A DNA stretch of 22,491 bases from positions 1 to 22,491 of the forward strand of contig JAYMTA010001001.1 of the NCBI GenBank assembly GCA_036897625.1, in the 5' to 3' direction. The translations under genes were made by a program, and so were the position numbers. Source of the DNA: Pelargonium cotyledonis (taxonomy: Eukaryota > Streptophyta > Magnoliopsida > Geraniales > Geraniaceae). Shown piece by piece: positions 1 through 10,773 of the stretch. Below the pieces are notes generated by a model. The model was given only the letters and a program-made list of their open reading frames with translations, was not told the DNA's origin and searched no databases. Every line of letters starts with the position of its first letter. Position 1 is the stretch's first letter.

Positions 1-48
1 CATTCTAACAGTGTGCTTAACAATATCAGTTACTTGTTTATTGGTCAT

Positions 49-50
<2 letters not shown>

Positions 51-94
<44 letters not shown>

Positions 95-269
95 AAGCCA
101 AGAATTAATTGGCTTAGGCTAATCTGCCAATGAGGTTGCGACACCTCATTAAAAAAAATCCAACGGGTCACTCCACTCACAAATTCATTGGGGTGGGTAT
201 GGGTGAAATTAATGAGGTGTCATCTCTTCATTGAATTGGCTTAGGCTAAGCCAAATATCTTTCTCATAT

Positions 270-303
<34 letters not shown>
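51..303. repeat. MITE-like inverted-repeat element with (GA)n and (TC)n outer ends
   Basis: A perfect (GA)20 run occupies 51-91 and a (TC)n run of about 30 bp occupies 273-302; the two are reverse complements. Inside them the arms pair again: GACACCTCATT at 140-150 matches AATGAGGTGTC at 211-221. A motif ATTGGCTTAGGCTAA occurs at about 109-123 and again near 235-249, and the right copy extends into the near-palindrome GGCTTAGGCTAAGCC. The middle (about 151-210) is a short A-rich loop with no coding capacity. This is the form of a small non-autonomous element lodged in an intron. No clean target-site duplication is visible, so the superfamily is not assigned. Confidence 0.5.
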
Positions 304-317
<14 letters not shown>

Positions 318-320
318 TTA
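303..320. repeat. (TA)n microsatellite
   Basis: A short TA run follows directly on the TC run, then a GT-rich stretch (about 329-342). It is a compound simple repeat inside the kinase intron. Confidence 0.8.
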
Positions 321-471
321 TATTATATGTATGTGTGTGTGTATTCTCCTTATTTGCAGGTTGTCTTTATACTAACACGGAGTTAAATGCTATGCATTTT
401 GCAGTTAATCTGTTAGTTATTGAATGGTCTCACATTTTTCAATATAATTTTATAATATGGTAATCTTGCAG

Positions 472-3400
472 ACCCATGCATGAGATCACCTTTTCAACAA
501 TTGACAAGCCAAAACTTCTTAGTCAGGTAGGTGAGGACTTTTTTACGCAAGTCAATGATACTCACCATTTTCATTCTGAAATTATTGCTGGATGAAAGGC
601 AGTTTTTTCTCATTATTGTTAATGTTAATTGATAGTATTATTTCGTTTCAATCAGAGAATATGCCAAAAGGTGTTTGATTTCCAATGTTTCTTTCCTAAG
701 AGCTATGACAACCTAGTCAATAGCTGCTGAGTGGTGTAAAAGTGAAAATACTACTGCAAATGCTTCTATATTTGCAATTACATGCTTCACCTTGCTCATA
801 GCTATTTATAGCTTACTAGTTACTACATAAATCTTACTGTATCATCAAACGTTGTTAGTACTGTTTCAAAATTTAAACCCATTATCTTCTTCAAAGCTAC
901 CAACATGTCAAAGATGTCATAAAACTCAGATGGTTCAGTATATAAATGTTTTAATATAATTATTTTAAGCAAAAAATATGATTTAGTGGATATTGAAAGT
1001 TAGAATATCATAGATAGAATATAATTTTTTTTTACTGATCAGAGCCTCTTATGTTGTATATATCATCTGATCATTTATCCCTAGATTATTAGTCTTCATA
1101 AGCATGGTTTGCACTTGGCAGTACAGTCTGGATGTTGCTTTAGTCTGTCATAATTGTTGTTGTTGTCAGCTTATGCGCTACTCACATCCTGAATTTGTTA
1201 CCCTGCACTTATTAGATAGATGATATTTATTATTGGTTTTCTAGCTGACATCTTTACTTGCTGAGATTGGATTGAACATTCAAGAAGCTCATGCCTTTTC
1301 AACTGTTGATGGGTTTTCTCTGGATGTCTTTGTTGTTGAAGGTTGGCCTCATGAGGTATTTCTTTTGAGGATGTAAAATTGTTGTTTCAATTTGAAGGCT
1401 ATAATATATTCCTGCAGTCTATTATCTATTACACTGCTTGACATACATGCTGAAATTCTTAGGAAACCGAGGAACTTAAACGTGCATTGGAAAAGGAAAT
1501 GTGGAAACTTAAGGTACTATTTACCCCTATCTATTACAGTTTGGACTATAATGATGTTTTGCATGTTCTACACTTCAAAATAGGTGTAATTGCTTGGCTT
1601 TAAATTTTGTTGTTTGTTATATTGTTCTGGGTGTTATCTGTGCGCACACAGACAGTCTACATCTAAATTGGATTGATTTACATGGTTGCTGACTCTGTGT
1701 GCCTTCGGAACTATTGATGTAGATAGCTTCAATTGATTTACATGATACTTCTTTAAAGTACTCAAGTGATAATTTCAACACACCCTCCTGAAACTCTCTG
1801 TAGTTCTTCAGTTCCTGCAGATAGCTTTTCCCCCTTTTTTCTTCTCCAGAATAGTGACAAAGTTGTCAACTAGTCACAGCTGTGATGATAGTTTTAAAGG
1901 AAAAATAGTCTAACCTGAAACTGAATACAATTAGTTTGTGCTTATAGAGGTCTAAACTATTGGCATGAATTTGAGCAGCTTGTATCATCCATTTGATGAG
2001 ATAGTAATGCTTTACAAAAACATTCTGGATACCCCTTGCTATCTTTTACGTTCTGAACTTCTTAGCAGGGTTCTTGTGAATTGTGCCACTGATCTATATG
2101 CATTATTGTTTATGCCCTTAAAACCATAATACTATCACCATATCAACTATGACACAGCCAATTTATACTAGTCTTCAGATGTTCGTTTCAAAGCCGCATA
2201 TTTTACCTTCTACATCTTGTAACTTAGCAGTTAATTTCCAGGGTTTTGAAATGGGCAACTCAATATACCAATTAAGAGATCAACCAAGGATAGTTATATA
2301 TCTTGACTGTCAATTTCATATGACCATTATCAATTAGTAGCTGCATCATTGGAATGGAATTGTACTGGAGACAATTGATCAATATTGTGGGGAATAGTTT
2401 GACTGTGAAACTTAAATCTGGATTGATTTGTCAGACAAGTAGGGCTCAATTTGAGTCGTGATTCATGATTCAACATGAACACAACAAGGATTTATGTGGG
2501 TTTGGGCTCAGTTTAATTGTGTTGTCTATCCAAACCCTTTTATTTGAATGTGTTGGGTTATGTCGTGTAATTCAACCTATTTCCCTTTTTGATAATCGGG
2601 TCGTGTTCGGATTGATTTATCACAGGAACATGACCAGTGAACACGAGTTGCCACTCCTAATGAACAACTATATGGTGCTAAGAATTGTTTGATTTTTATT
2701 TTATTTATTAGTAATTGAAAATTTTATTATCTTAGTAATTTATATTTTGGATTTGAAGGTTAATTTTCATCCTCATGTTTCTCATTGATACCTTTTGCAG
2801 TCAACAAAACCTTATCATACATTTAAGTGATTTTCCAAGGTGACAGCGTATGTTCGTCATGGATGGTTATGTATCGTTTGTTGGTGTATTCATAGGTCCT
2901 TCATATTACTCAATTTCTCATATCATCTCCATTGGCTGGACAACCTTTGAAATCCACATCTACCCATCCCAATGAAAAATAAGATAGAACCAACAAGGAT
3001 AATGTATTTATATACAAATCCAATCCCTCCAAATCTATTTGATTAAACACTTTGAATTTCAGGTCTGTAAATTTTCTTTGGATCTTTAACCTCTTATTAC
3101 CGGGCATATGATCGTGTGCGGAAATTCGTGGTGGTTATGCAGGATCACTCTCATGCAATGCAGCAGTCTGTTTCTGCTTTTAGCAAGCCTAACCAAACAG
3201 GGTTTGAAGCATTGCCCAATTGCGTAGAAATTCCTTCTGATGGAATCGATGTGTGGGAAATTGATTCTACACAGCTAAAAATTGATAACAAAGTTGGATC
3301 GGGGTCATATGGTGACCTGTAAGTTCTTTCACTAAAATAACTGTATCTGAATATGAACTTCCCAACTCTTACTTCATTTAACTTCTTTTAGGTATCGCGG

Positions 3401-6400
3401 CACATATTGTAGTCAGGAAGTGGCTATCAAGATTCTTAAGCCTGAACGTGTCAATGCAGAGATGTTAAGAGAATTTTCCCAGGAAGTTTACATAATGAGG
3501 TTTGTAGAAAAATATGCTTAAAGTGTTCAGTAGCAGTCGCCCTCCTTCTTCATAATAATTCATTGTATTGCATAGTGGAAATATGAAAAGATATATAATA
3601 TTGGTGTAGTTTGATAGTAGAAGGGTAGCCTTTTATATAGGGCATTACAAGAGTTGACCAATACTAAAAAAAGATATAATTTGCCTAGGTTAAGGCTTAT
3701 ATTGTGGAGAAAATTGCACAATCCTAATTAAAATTTAGACATTCATGAACTAATCTCATAAATCATGACATTCTAAATACACGAAATAGAAAAATAGACA
3801 TCATTGCATTGTGCTTAACAATCTTCTTTTTAAACATGTTTTTCTTATATACACAAGCATGTTTCTGCTGATGGATTTGGTGCTTCGATGTTGTAGTCTA
3901 GTAGAAGTTCTTCTATTGGATCTGTAGGTGTTACAATTCTACTCCAGTTTTGGGTTACAACTGGCTTAAACAACTTACTATAACATCATGTGAAATAAGA
4001 AGTTTGAAGATGAAATATTAATTCCCTTAGTCTTGCAAAAAGAGAATGAATTAATGTTCTCTAAAGGACTGTATTGATATCTGTTGAATAAGAGAAACTG
4101 ATCATATCCACTTCCCTTATAATAGCTAAAGGATCATGCTACTGGTAGACTCAATTTTATTTATTTATTTATTTATTTGTGAAGGATTATCCTTCTTCCT
4201 GTTTACACTTAAATAGTATTAAGTGGATAAGACTTCCAGTTCAAGAATGTTTTTTTTTTGTTTTTTTTATCTTTTTATTGTCGTGCTAGGTATCAGACAA
4301 AATTATGTATTATCACAAAGCATCCAGACACACACATCAAAGAGTTGCAAGCTGTTCACTTCAGCCTCAGTTACTTTGGTAACTTCGAAGATTTTTGTAT
4401 ATCATATAAAAGAACAAAGAAATAGGATAAAATGATTGGCGATATGTTTCGAAATCCTGGCTTTGGCTACCTAATTTCATGTGTCAACTTAAAATGAATT
4501 TCATATTCACAACTGAAATTTTCAGTAACAGTAAACAATAAAGCATATCAGACGATATGGTGGGTCAGTTTATTGCATGAACTGAACTTTCTTTTGATCA
4601 GAGCTAAATGTATTTCACGTTATATATTTTCAGAACTTCAGTGTAGTAGACCAATAACCTCTCTTGATATGCATGCAATGCATTCCGATTAAAGGTTTTC
4701 CATGTCAGTGAATAATATTCTGTTTGCCTTTCTTTATTATATACTGTCTGGTTTGCTAGCATCTTTCTGATGGCATTTTTTTTTCCACAGGAAAGTTAGG
4801 CACAAGAATGTTGTGCAGTTTATTGGTGCATGTACATGCCCACCAAACCTCTGTATTGTGACTGGTAAACTCTATTTTGTTTTTGGTATGATATTGACAT
4901 GAGCTAACCAATTTCTATAAAATTATTTTATTTTATATATCAGAAAAAAAAAACTTCTCTTTTTCGAACTTAATCGTGTCATATTTTTATCGTTGTTTCT
5001 GCTCTGTCAGAGTTTATGTCAAGAGGGAGTATATATGACTTCCTGCACAAACAGAGGGGTGAGTTTAACCTTCCATCTTTGCTCAAGGTGGCAATTGATG
5101 TCTCCAAGGGAATGAACTATTTGCACCAAAACAATATAGTCCATCGGGATCTAAAGACTGCCAATCTTCTGATGGATGAAAATGAAGTAAGAAAACTTAT
5201 TGACTGTGACCGTCATTTATTATCTTCCACCTTTAAAATTTTAATTCTACTTTGTTTCTATATGAATGTTACATTCTCTTATTAATGTACTCATTTGTTC
5301 CCTATCTGGAAAATTTTGTTATTCAATCTCCTTAGTAACTTATCTGGGTATAGTATTTGCTATTAGTCCTCCTAGTCATTAGATATTGATACTTTAAACA
5401 GTCTACATGACAATGTAGTCCAAGACATTTAACTCGTGACATCTTGTGTTGCTTTACAAACATGTATGGTTTCACTTCCAAGTCTTTCCTGCGGTTTTGA
5501 CTGCATGGCATATCAGTTATTTAATTAACTTGTTTTTTTTATTTGTGTGATAATAGCATTATCGCTGGATTTTCCTCTCATTCATTTTAAATCATTCGTG
5601 GATTTTACATACACCATGATTCTTTCCAGTAATAAAAAGTAATCCTTTTCCTCGGAAATTTCGTTGCCAGGAAACTGTTACACACGCGCGCGCACACACA
5701 CACATATATATCTTAAAGATTAGAACATGTGGTTTGCCTTTGGTTTACTGATCAAACTTTTGAATTTGAATTCTGTCAATGGCTATATTTGGCATGATAA
5801 GTATCTGGTTTTTGTGTTCTTCTTCTTCTTCTTCTTCTTCTTTTTTATTTTTTGTTTGTGCTTCTGCTTAGTTTATAACTTGCTTGTTGCTGACACGGAA
5901 GTACAAATAAATTTGGTAATGTCCTGTGTGAGCTGTGGAGTTGGCTTCGACTCTGCTGGCATTTCCTTCTGGATAATAATGTTGGGATATTGTGGTATGG
6001 AATGTCATTGGCAAAGAACAGAAAAAAAGAAGAAAAAAAAACACTGTTTTCTTGTGAAACTGTCAGTTGACACCTTACTGTCATGGAGAGTGAACTTTGC
6101 ATGTTCTAATGCCATATACTGGTGCCCAGGAATTTAGAGGTCTATTACTGAGAAGATATGTTGGTCAACTGCTGTGGCATCTGTTAGCAGTTGCATTCTG
6201 GAGGCTGTTTGAGCTAGGGTATAACAACTACTGAAATCGATATTACTTGGGTTGAGTATTCCAAGAGTTGGGACAATTAAGATTATTGGTTGTGCAAGGT
6301 TTTAAATTTGCCAGCTATAGTGTGATGAAGCGTAACGTGTTTTTCTAATTAAGTAATCAGATTCATTCACCCTAATTCATAGATTCTACCTGGACAGGTT

Positions 6401-8349
6401 GTTAAGGTTGCTGATTTTGGGGTTGCGAGAGTGCAGACTCAATCTGGAGTGATGACAGCTGAAACTGGGACATACCGCTGGATGGCTCCTGAGGTTTGAT
6501 ACATTGTCCTCATGCATTAACTTTAGTTTCTTGATCAGAATCGTTGCATAGGGACAATCTGTTTCTTTCTTTTTTCCTGGAATATTTGACATTCTCTTAC
6601 GATATTGTCCTCAGACATTTACTTTAGATCATAACTTTTGCTTTGCATAACCATAACCATAAGTTATCAGATGTTTGCCAGGAGTATTTGGAGTACTTCA
6701 ATAATTAGTTATGCAATTTCGTTATTTGTGTACCATTTATTGATATGTGGAGTATTTTTTTTTTATGATCATTTTCTAAACAAGTCATATAATGCTATAG
6801 TTTTGGTGTACCTGTCTTTTGCATAGCCATATGTTACAATACACTATGGCTCTATATCCAGTTTAGATGGTAGTCCATTTATTTCAGAAAGGTATTTAGT
6901 GCTCCACTTCTAAAGAAATTATTTATTAGCATTTCCTTACCTTGGACTTTACGAATGAAGGTGATCGAACACAAACCTTATGACCACAAAGCAGACATAT
7001 TCAGTTTTGGAATATCACTGTGGGAGCTTCTAACTGGAGAAGTAAGTTATCTTTTGTTCTTCAAATTCTTCAAGAAACAACTATTATGTTTTCTTTGCAG
7101 TGAATTAAAAAGCACGCCTCAGGTGCACTTAAGCCCAGAATCCTAGGTTAGAACTTTATTTTACATGAAACCCAGCTGTTGTAATGAAACTCAAAAACCC
7201 GCACTTTTTTTTCTTCTTCTGAAGTTTGAAGCCGTTGTCTTCTGGTCTTTTTTAATTGAGGCCCTATTAGTAACGTTGTATACAACCTATTTTATGATAA
7301 TACTTTTTTTTTTCTTAATTCTTTTAACTTATCATCTGGTGAATGGCCATAACTTCCTACTGGTGAATGGCCATTACTTCCTACTGGATCTGTCACACAA
7401 AAGTTTCCTCTCAAGTCCACTGTCTCTTCAAGTACATACTGAAGTGCAAAATTTATTGCTTATATTTTTCTTTGTTTCTAGTTTTGTTTTCTCTACCATG
7501 TTGTACTATCATGAATATTAGATTTAGATGTTATTTGTCTTCTTTTTTCTGTGCGCTAATTATTTTAAGGACTAATAGTTAATATGTTTTTGTCCAACGA
7601 TGGTCTGTTTGGTAAAAGTTCTAGATGTTGTACTGTGATTTGTGGTGTTATATGATGAATGCTTTAGTCTTAGTACTATTAATACTTGAAGAGAATATTC
7701 AATTATATATTTCTTTCGCATCTTTTTTAAAGTGTGCTTCTCTTCTATGAAGCCCACTATTTGTGCTACCCTTTGCACGTGAGCCTCCAAAGACCTTTGT
7801 GTCTCAGTGTGCTTTGAGCTTTTTAGTATACTGCTTATATGTTTACCTTTTTATTTCTATGTTACTTCATGGTGCTAGATACATTATTTTTATGTTTTTT
7901 TTCTGTTGTGTGATTGGAACTTCAGCTCCCGTACTCGTACTTGACCCCATTACAAGCAGCAGTTGGTGTAGTGCAAAAGGTATCTATCTACTTTTTCTTA
8001 AAACTTAAAATCTGACAGTAGTAAATTTACTTGTTAGTGATGGAGTTCATTTTAATATACTTATTAGGGTTTACGACCAACAATTCCTAAGAATGCTCAC
8101 CCAAGGCTTGCCCAATTGCTTGAGAGATGCTGGCAACAAGATCCCAGTCTAAGACCCGACTTTTCTGAAATTCTAGAGATACTGCAGCAAATAGCCAAAG
8201 AGGTACTGTATTGCTTATGAATATTTTGTTTGGTCCTGTAAGTAATTTTAATCATGATGTGGTTGGAACAGGTTGGAAATGATGGAGAGGGGCGCAAGGA
8301 AAAATCTTCTGGTGGTTTTTTCTCGGCACTCAGAAGGAGCCAGCATTGA
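472..8349 (+). CDS. STY46-like: ACT-domain Raf-like Ser/Thr/Tyr protein kinase, 3' 12 exons (5' part outside window)
   Basis: Coding exons: 472-526, 1245-1355, 1463-1513, 3143-3318, 3392-3499, 4791-4864, 5011-5186, 6398-6493, 6961-7041, 7926-7979, 8068-8202, 8272-8349. All have AG/GT borders and joined phases give 397 codons plus TGA. Numbering from the first whole codon, residues 1 to about 60 are the ACT domain ([22 protein letters not shown]). The kinase domain has a glycine loop VGSGSYGDL (123-131), ATP lysine K144 (AIK), alpha-C glutamate E162, HRDLKTAN (236-243), DFG (256-258) and APE (280-282). All catalytic residues are present, so it should be active. The C-terminus [10 protein letters not shown] resembles the STY46 tail. 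In Arabidopsis, the family STY8/STY17/STY46 comprises cytosolic kinases that phosphorylate chloroplast transit peptides. The first exon begins in phase (one leading base), so an upstream exon must exist off the left edge; the usual N-terminal part is missing from view. The exact paralogue is uncertain. Confidence 0.95.
2400..2690. repeat. Dispersed repeat-like segment in intron
   Basis: The composition changes here to phrases such as GGGTTATGTCGTGT and AATCGGGTCGTGTTCGG. This style is common in high-copy dicot repeats that contain CGGGTCGTGTC-type strings. A loosely similar segment occurs near 10604-10735. No ends or target duplications were identified, so the class is unknown. Confidence 0.3.
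2905..3107 (-). mobile_element. Possible Copia LTR-retrotransposon fossil (RNase H region)
   Basis: The minus-strand reading contains [15 protein letters not shown], which resembles the GYSDADWAGCP motif of the Copia RNase H region. Only this short similarity is visible; no LTRs or other domains were found. It is an old broken fragment inside the kinase intron and could be chance similarity. Confidence 0.25.
3500..4790 (+). other. Kinase intron between the lysine-loop exon and the alpha-C/beta-4 exon
   Basis: This 1.3-kb intron has a donor GTTTGT at 3500 and a T-rich tract before CCACAG at 4785-4790. It contains an ATTT tetranucleotide run near 4158-4179 and T-runs near 4249-4268. Nothing coding was recognised. 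Confidence 0.75.
5679..5711. repeat. Alternating pyrimidine-purine tract (CA/CG/TA)
   Basis: Thirty-three consecutive bases alternate strictly between pyrimidine and purine: a CG core flanked by CA and then TA repeats. Such tracts can adopt Z-DNA and are hypervariable in length. It lies inside a kinase intron. Confidence 0.85.
5818..5842. repeat. (CTT)n microsatellite
   Basis: About eight TTC units in tandem inside the kinase intron. It produces spurious Phe-rich reading frames on the plus strand. Confidence 0.85.
6494..6960 (+). other. Kinase intron after the APE exon
   Basis: This intron has a donor GTTTGA and ends at GAATGAAG. Its sequence is AT-rich and no repeat or coding region was recognised. 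Confidence 0.75.
7042..7925 (+). other. Kinase intron with a short tandem duplication
   Basis: The donor GTAAGT is at 7042 and the acceptor CTTCAG ends at 7925. It holds a 24-bp tandem duplication (7336-7383) and a short repeat-like phrase, GCCTCAGGTGCACTTAAGCC, near 7117-7136. Confidence 0.75.
7336..7383. repeat. 24-bp direct tandem duplication
   Basis: The unit beginning CTGGTGAATGGCCAT occurs at 7336-7359 and again at 7360-7383 with one base different, followed by the first four bases of a third unit. It looks like a recent local duplication in the intron. Confidence 0.9.
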
Positions 8350-8817
8350 CTTTGGCGAAGGGTGGTTCTTTTTATCCGCGTCTGGGGATATATATAATGG
8401 GTTTACACCTTCATGTATGACTTGATTCTTGAGAGCTCAAGGACCATCTCGTTCATCTTGCGTTGTATAGTAGTTTGGGTGAAGATTAACTGCTCCGGCC
8501 TTTTTGCCTCCACGAGTTGTGTATCTTCCCCTTTTTAGTTGTGTTTTTTTCTTCTTCTCGGGATACTTGTTCCACGACAGAATCAAACAGAACCGGACCA
8601 TTCTTTCTATGGTACTCGCCTTCCAATGTGCACAAAATGGATTGGGTTGGAGCATGCTGCAACTGTAAGGTGATGGATGCTTTCTGTGGATACCATCAAG
8701 AAACATGCCTGAGCTACTTTCCGAGTTGTTAGTGCATCTAATTGGCTGCTTATGGTCGTTTAGTTTAGTTTATTATATATTCGGTATTAAGTTAATATGT
8801 GAAATAGAGTAAATAAA
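8350..8817 (+). other. 3'UTR and poly(A) signal of the kinase gene
   Basis: Non-coding sequence follows the TGA at 8347-8349. A canonical AATAAA lies at 8812-8817. Reading frames over 8437-8732 on either strand have no recognisable family and are best seen as UTR shadows. The 3' end converges with the minus-strand IQD gene, which has its own AATAAA (complement) at 8769-8774. Confidence 0.6.
8769..8774 (-). terminator. Candidate poly(A) signal for the IQD gene
   Basis: TTTATT on the plus strand reads AATAAA on the minus strand, about 190 nt after the IQD stop codon. It lies within the kinase 3'UTR, so the two convergent transcripts would overlap. The motif is common in AT-rich DNA, so the assignment is tentative. 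Confidence 0.35.
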
Positions 8818-8961
8818 TTTTACCAAAATAACATATAACATTTGTATAAGAGGGAAGATCAGAATATTTGCATTTTGATATTGTCGAGTGCAGAAATGAA
8901 CTAGTTGGATGATATGATGTAGCCTTGAAATGGTGACATTTAGTTTAACAGAAGAGACGGA

Positions 8962-9450
8962 TCAATTTTGAATACCGAGAAGCTGGCGCGCTCTGACCCG
9001 GACCTGCAAGCGGACAAGTGCGTGCATGCAGTGAAGGGCTATACGAGACTGTTTTCGGACACTGACCCCCCTGACCAGGGCCTGCAGCTTCACTAAGCTC
9101 CTCAGTGCTCTAAATGCTTGCCTTGCCTATACATCATTAACATGAAGAAAAACAATAATCAACCAGAGACACTACTTATCATTGTAATAAACTTAGTAAC
9201 TAGTTGCTATGATATGAGTACATACAAGATGAGCCCTGAACAATGCTTGGATCTTGATGGCTGCAACATCCTCTCTGCTCAAAACTTTCTTCTCAGGTGT
9301 TGATGAAGCTTCATTTTCTTCCTCTGCGACAAATGTTTCTTCGCAGTTGGCTTGGAGGGTGACGGTTTTACTGCGAGGGGACGATGAGGATTTGTGGAAG
9401 TTGAGCTTGTTTCGGACCTTGGAATACCAGTTTGTTTTGGAGAATCCCAT
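8962..9450 (-). CDS. IQD-family (IQ67-domain) calmodulin-binding protein, short or 3'-truncated
   Basis: Two minus-strand exons: 9450-9226 (75 codons from ATG) and 9126-8962 (54 codons plus TGA), joined by a phase-0 intron with GT at 9225 and AG at 9128-9127. The start [16 protein letters not shown] matches the usual basic IQD N-terminus. The IQ67 domain begins in exon 1 ([15 protein letters not shown]) and continues in exon 2 ([20 protein letters not shown], then [20 protein letters not shown]), with the family's conserved intron inside the first IQ motif. IQD proteins bind calmodulin and act at microtubules, membranes or the nucleus. Reading stops four residues after RARQLL, so the product is 129 aa. 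Most IQDs carry a further C-terminal exon, and none is visible in the about 600 bp before the convergent kinase. It may be a genuine short IQD, or truncated with a lost exon; a cryptic donor (CTCG/GTATTC) near the end fits the latter. Confidence 0.85.
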
Positions 9451-9522
9451 GTTGTTTTGAGCAGGATGGGGATGGCGTATAAGGAAGGAGTTGGGGATGG
9501 ACGCTATAACGTAGTGAGTTAG

Positions 9523-9530
9523 ATATATAT
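9523..9530 (-). promoter_or_regulatory. Candidate TATA box of the IQD gene
   Basis: ATATATAT lies about 73 bp upstream of the IQD ATG at 9450 on the minus strand, a normal plant TATA position that implies a 5'UTR of about 40-45 nt. No other core promoter element was identified. Confidence 0.45.
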
Positions 9531-9544
9531 GTGCGCACCATGTT

Positions 9545-9577
9545 TGTTGCTGCTGCTGTTGTTGTTGTCGTTGTCGA
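9545..9577. repeat. Imperfect (GTT/GCT/GTC)n trinucleotide run
   Basis: About eleven triplets of the form TTG/CTG/TCG in tandem, upstream of the IQD gene. The rest of 9578-9834 shows nothing recognisable. Confidence 0.7.
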
Positions 9578-10188
9578 TGTCAGAAGTCACAACGTGTTGG
9601 GATGAATTCCTGATGCCTCACCAACCATTTATGTGTGAGTTTCAAGCCTTCCATTGCCCAGCTTAGATACTCATTGTTTCAACTCTGCATAGGGACCACG
9701 CATATAAATTTATGCACCATTTTTTCTCTATATTTTGTGCAGTTACACGAAGATCACGCTTAATTTCACTTTCTATCTCCATTTGAGCTTGGGAATTCGC
9801 ATTGCAAATTTATCACCTGCATGATGTAGAACATTAAGGTAGCGTTTGTTTAATTGAGTTTTTAACTTAATTAAAATAGTTACAACTTATTTTTTTTACA
9901 TTTGAATACTTAATTTTAAACCGCCAATTCAAAGAAAAATATATTGAACTCATTATTACGTTCGTTTATATTTTAAACTAAATATGAGGAGAGTATGAAA
10001 TTTATAATTATACTGTTCGTATAGAAAAGTTCAAAAATAATTTAAGTAATATATTATTATATAAATGACTTTAATATCCCTAATAATATTAATATTTAAA
10101 TTATATTGATAAATCATACTTACTCACATCAAACTGGCTATTAGGAATTACAATTTGTGTTTAAAATTTTAGAATTTTGCTGATTATT

Positions 10189-10571
10189 AAACATCATAAT
10201 TACACAATGGAGTTCTTTACTTATCCTGCCCAAGAAGAAGTCAGGCCCGTGGAAGTTAATCTGTTTTGTGGCTCTTTGGACAATCTGGACCAGCAGGAAT
10301 GGAAAAGTTTTCATCAAAAGCTACATCAGCGAAATGCCTGCTTTTGACAAAATCAGAACCAGCTCCTATCTCATCATAACTGCACACATCAAGAAATTAC
10401 ATGGATCTTGCTCACTTGACTTGTGGAAACCATCCCCACTCTCTGTTATTTCCCAAATGTAATTGTTTTTTCTGTTTGCTTGGCCTGAGGCCAGTCTGTT
10501 CTTTCATTTCTGTATCCCCTTACAAGAAATAAAAATACCTATTGCCGATAAAAAAAAACATCATAAATTAC
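10189..10571 (+). mobile_element. 5'-truncated LINE (L1-type) insertion with target-site duplication
   Basis: Inserted sequence 10204 to about 10558 ends in the plant L1-style tail ATTGCCGATAAAAAAAA. It is flanked by AAACATCATAATTAC (10189-10203) and AAACATCATAAATTAC (about 10556-10571), a 15-16 bp duplication with one extra base. Inside, the plus strand reads KKSGPWKLICFVALWTIWTS followed by RNGKVF, which resembles the end of a plant L1 ORF2 (W-x-IW-x-ARN-x-x-F). The reading closes with a stop at 10460-10462, then a 3'UTR. Only about 355 bp of the element are present, so it is dead on arrival, as is usual for LINE copies. Confidence 0.8.
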
Positions 10572-10603
10572 TCTACGAACCTGTTCTGTTTATGAGAATA
10601 TGT

Positions 10604-10735
10604 ACACGACATGACACGTCTAACACATTTAAATAATTGGGTTCAAAATTACACGATCGAACTCAACCTGTTTAAGTAAACGGGTTGATATAGAATCGAC
10701 ACTACCCGATGTATTTAACCTGTTGAATTCATATT
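10604..10735. repeat. Dispersed repeat-like segment
   Basis: The text ACACGACATGACACGTCTAA through AACCTGTTTAAGTAAACGGG resembles high-copy dicot repeats built on ACACGACACG and AAACGGGTT phrases. It lies between the two retro-insertions. No ends or target duplication were found, so the class is unknown. Confidence 0.35.
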
Positions 10736-10773
10736 CACATTGCATTTGAAGTGTGAAACATATCCATCTTTGA

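Larger units (their letters stand above)
1..471 (+). other. Intron of the kinase gene (incomplete at left)
   Basis: No coding sequence of the kinase family is visible before the AG at 470-471. The stretch is filled by a hairpin repeat with GA and CT microsatellite ends (listed separately) followed by AT-rich intron sequence. The missing N-terminal exons must lie to the left. Confidence 0.7.
1514..3142 (+). other. Large kinase intron (between ACT-domain and linker exons)
   Basis: A 1.6-kb intron with donor GTACTA at 1514 and acceptor TTATGCAG ending at 3142. Most of it is plain AT-rich intron. About 2400-2690 carries dispersed-repeat-like text (for example TCGGGTCGTGTTCGG), and 2905-3107 holds a weak Copia-like trace on the minus strand. 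Confidence 0.8.
5187..6397 (+). other. Kinase intron between the HRD exon and the DFG exon
   Basis: This 1.2-kb intron runs from GTAAGA at 5187 to GGACAG at 6397. It contains the alternating CA/CG/TA tract at 5679-5711 and a CTT run at 5818-5842. The long reading frame over 5727-6137 is low-complexity intron sequence, not a gene. Confidence 0.75.

Noticed and set aside
5727-6137. 136-aa plus-strand open frame
   Set aside because: It lies wholly inside a kinase intron, is driven by the CTT run and T-rich sequence, and shows no protein family.
8437-8706. Minus-strand frame containing PNYYTTQ as a third IQD exon
   Set aside because: Superficially like the PNYM motif of IQD C-termini, but there is no convincing acceptor or further similarity, and it coincides with the kinase 3'UTR.
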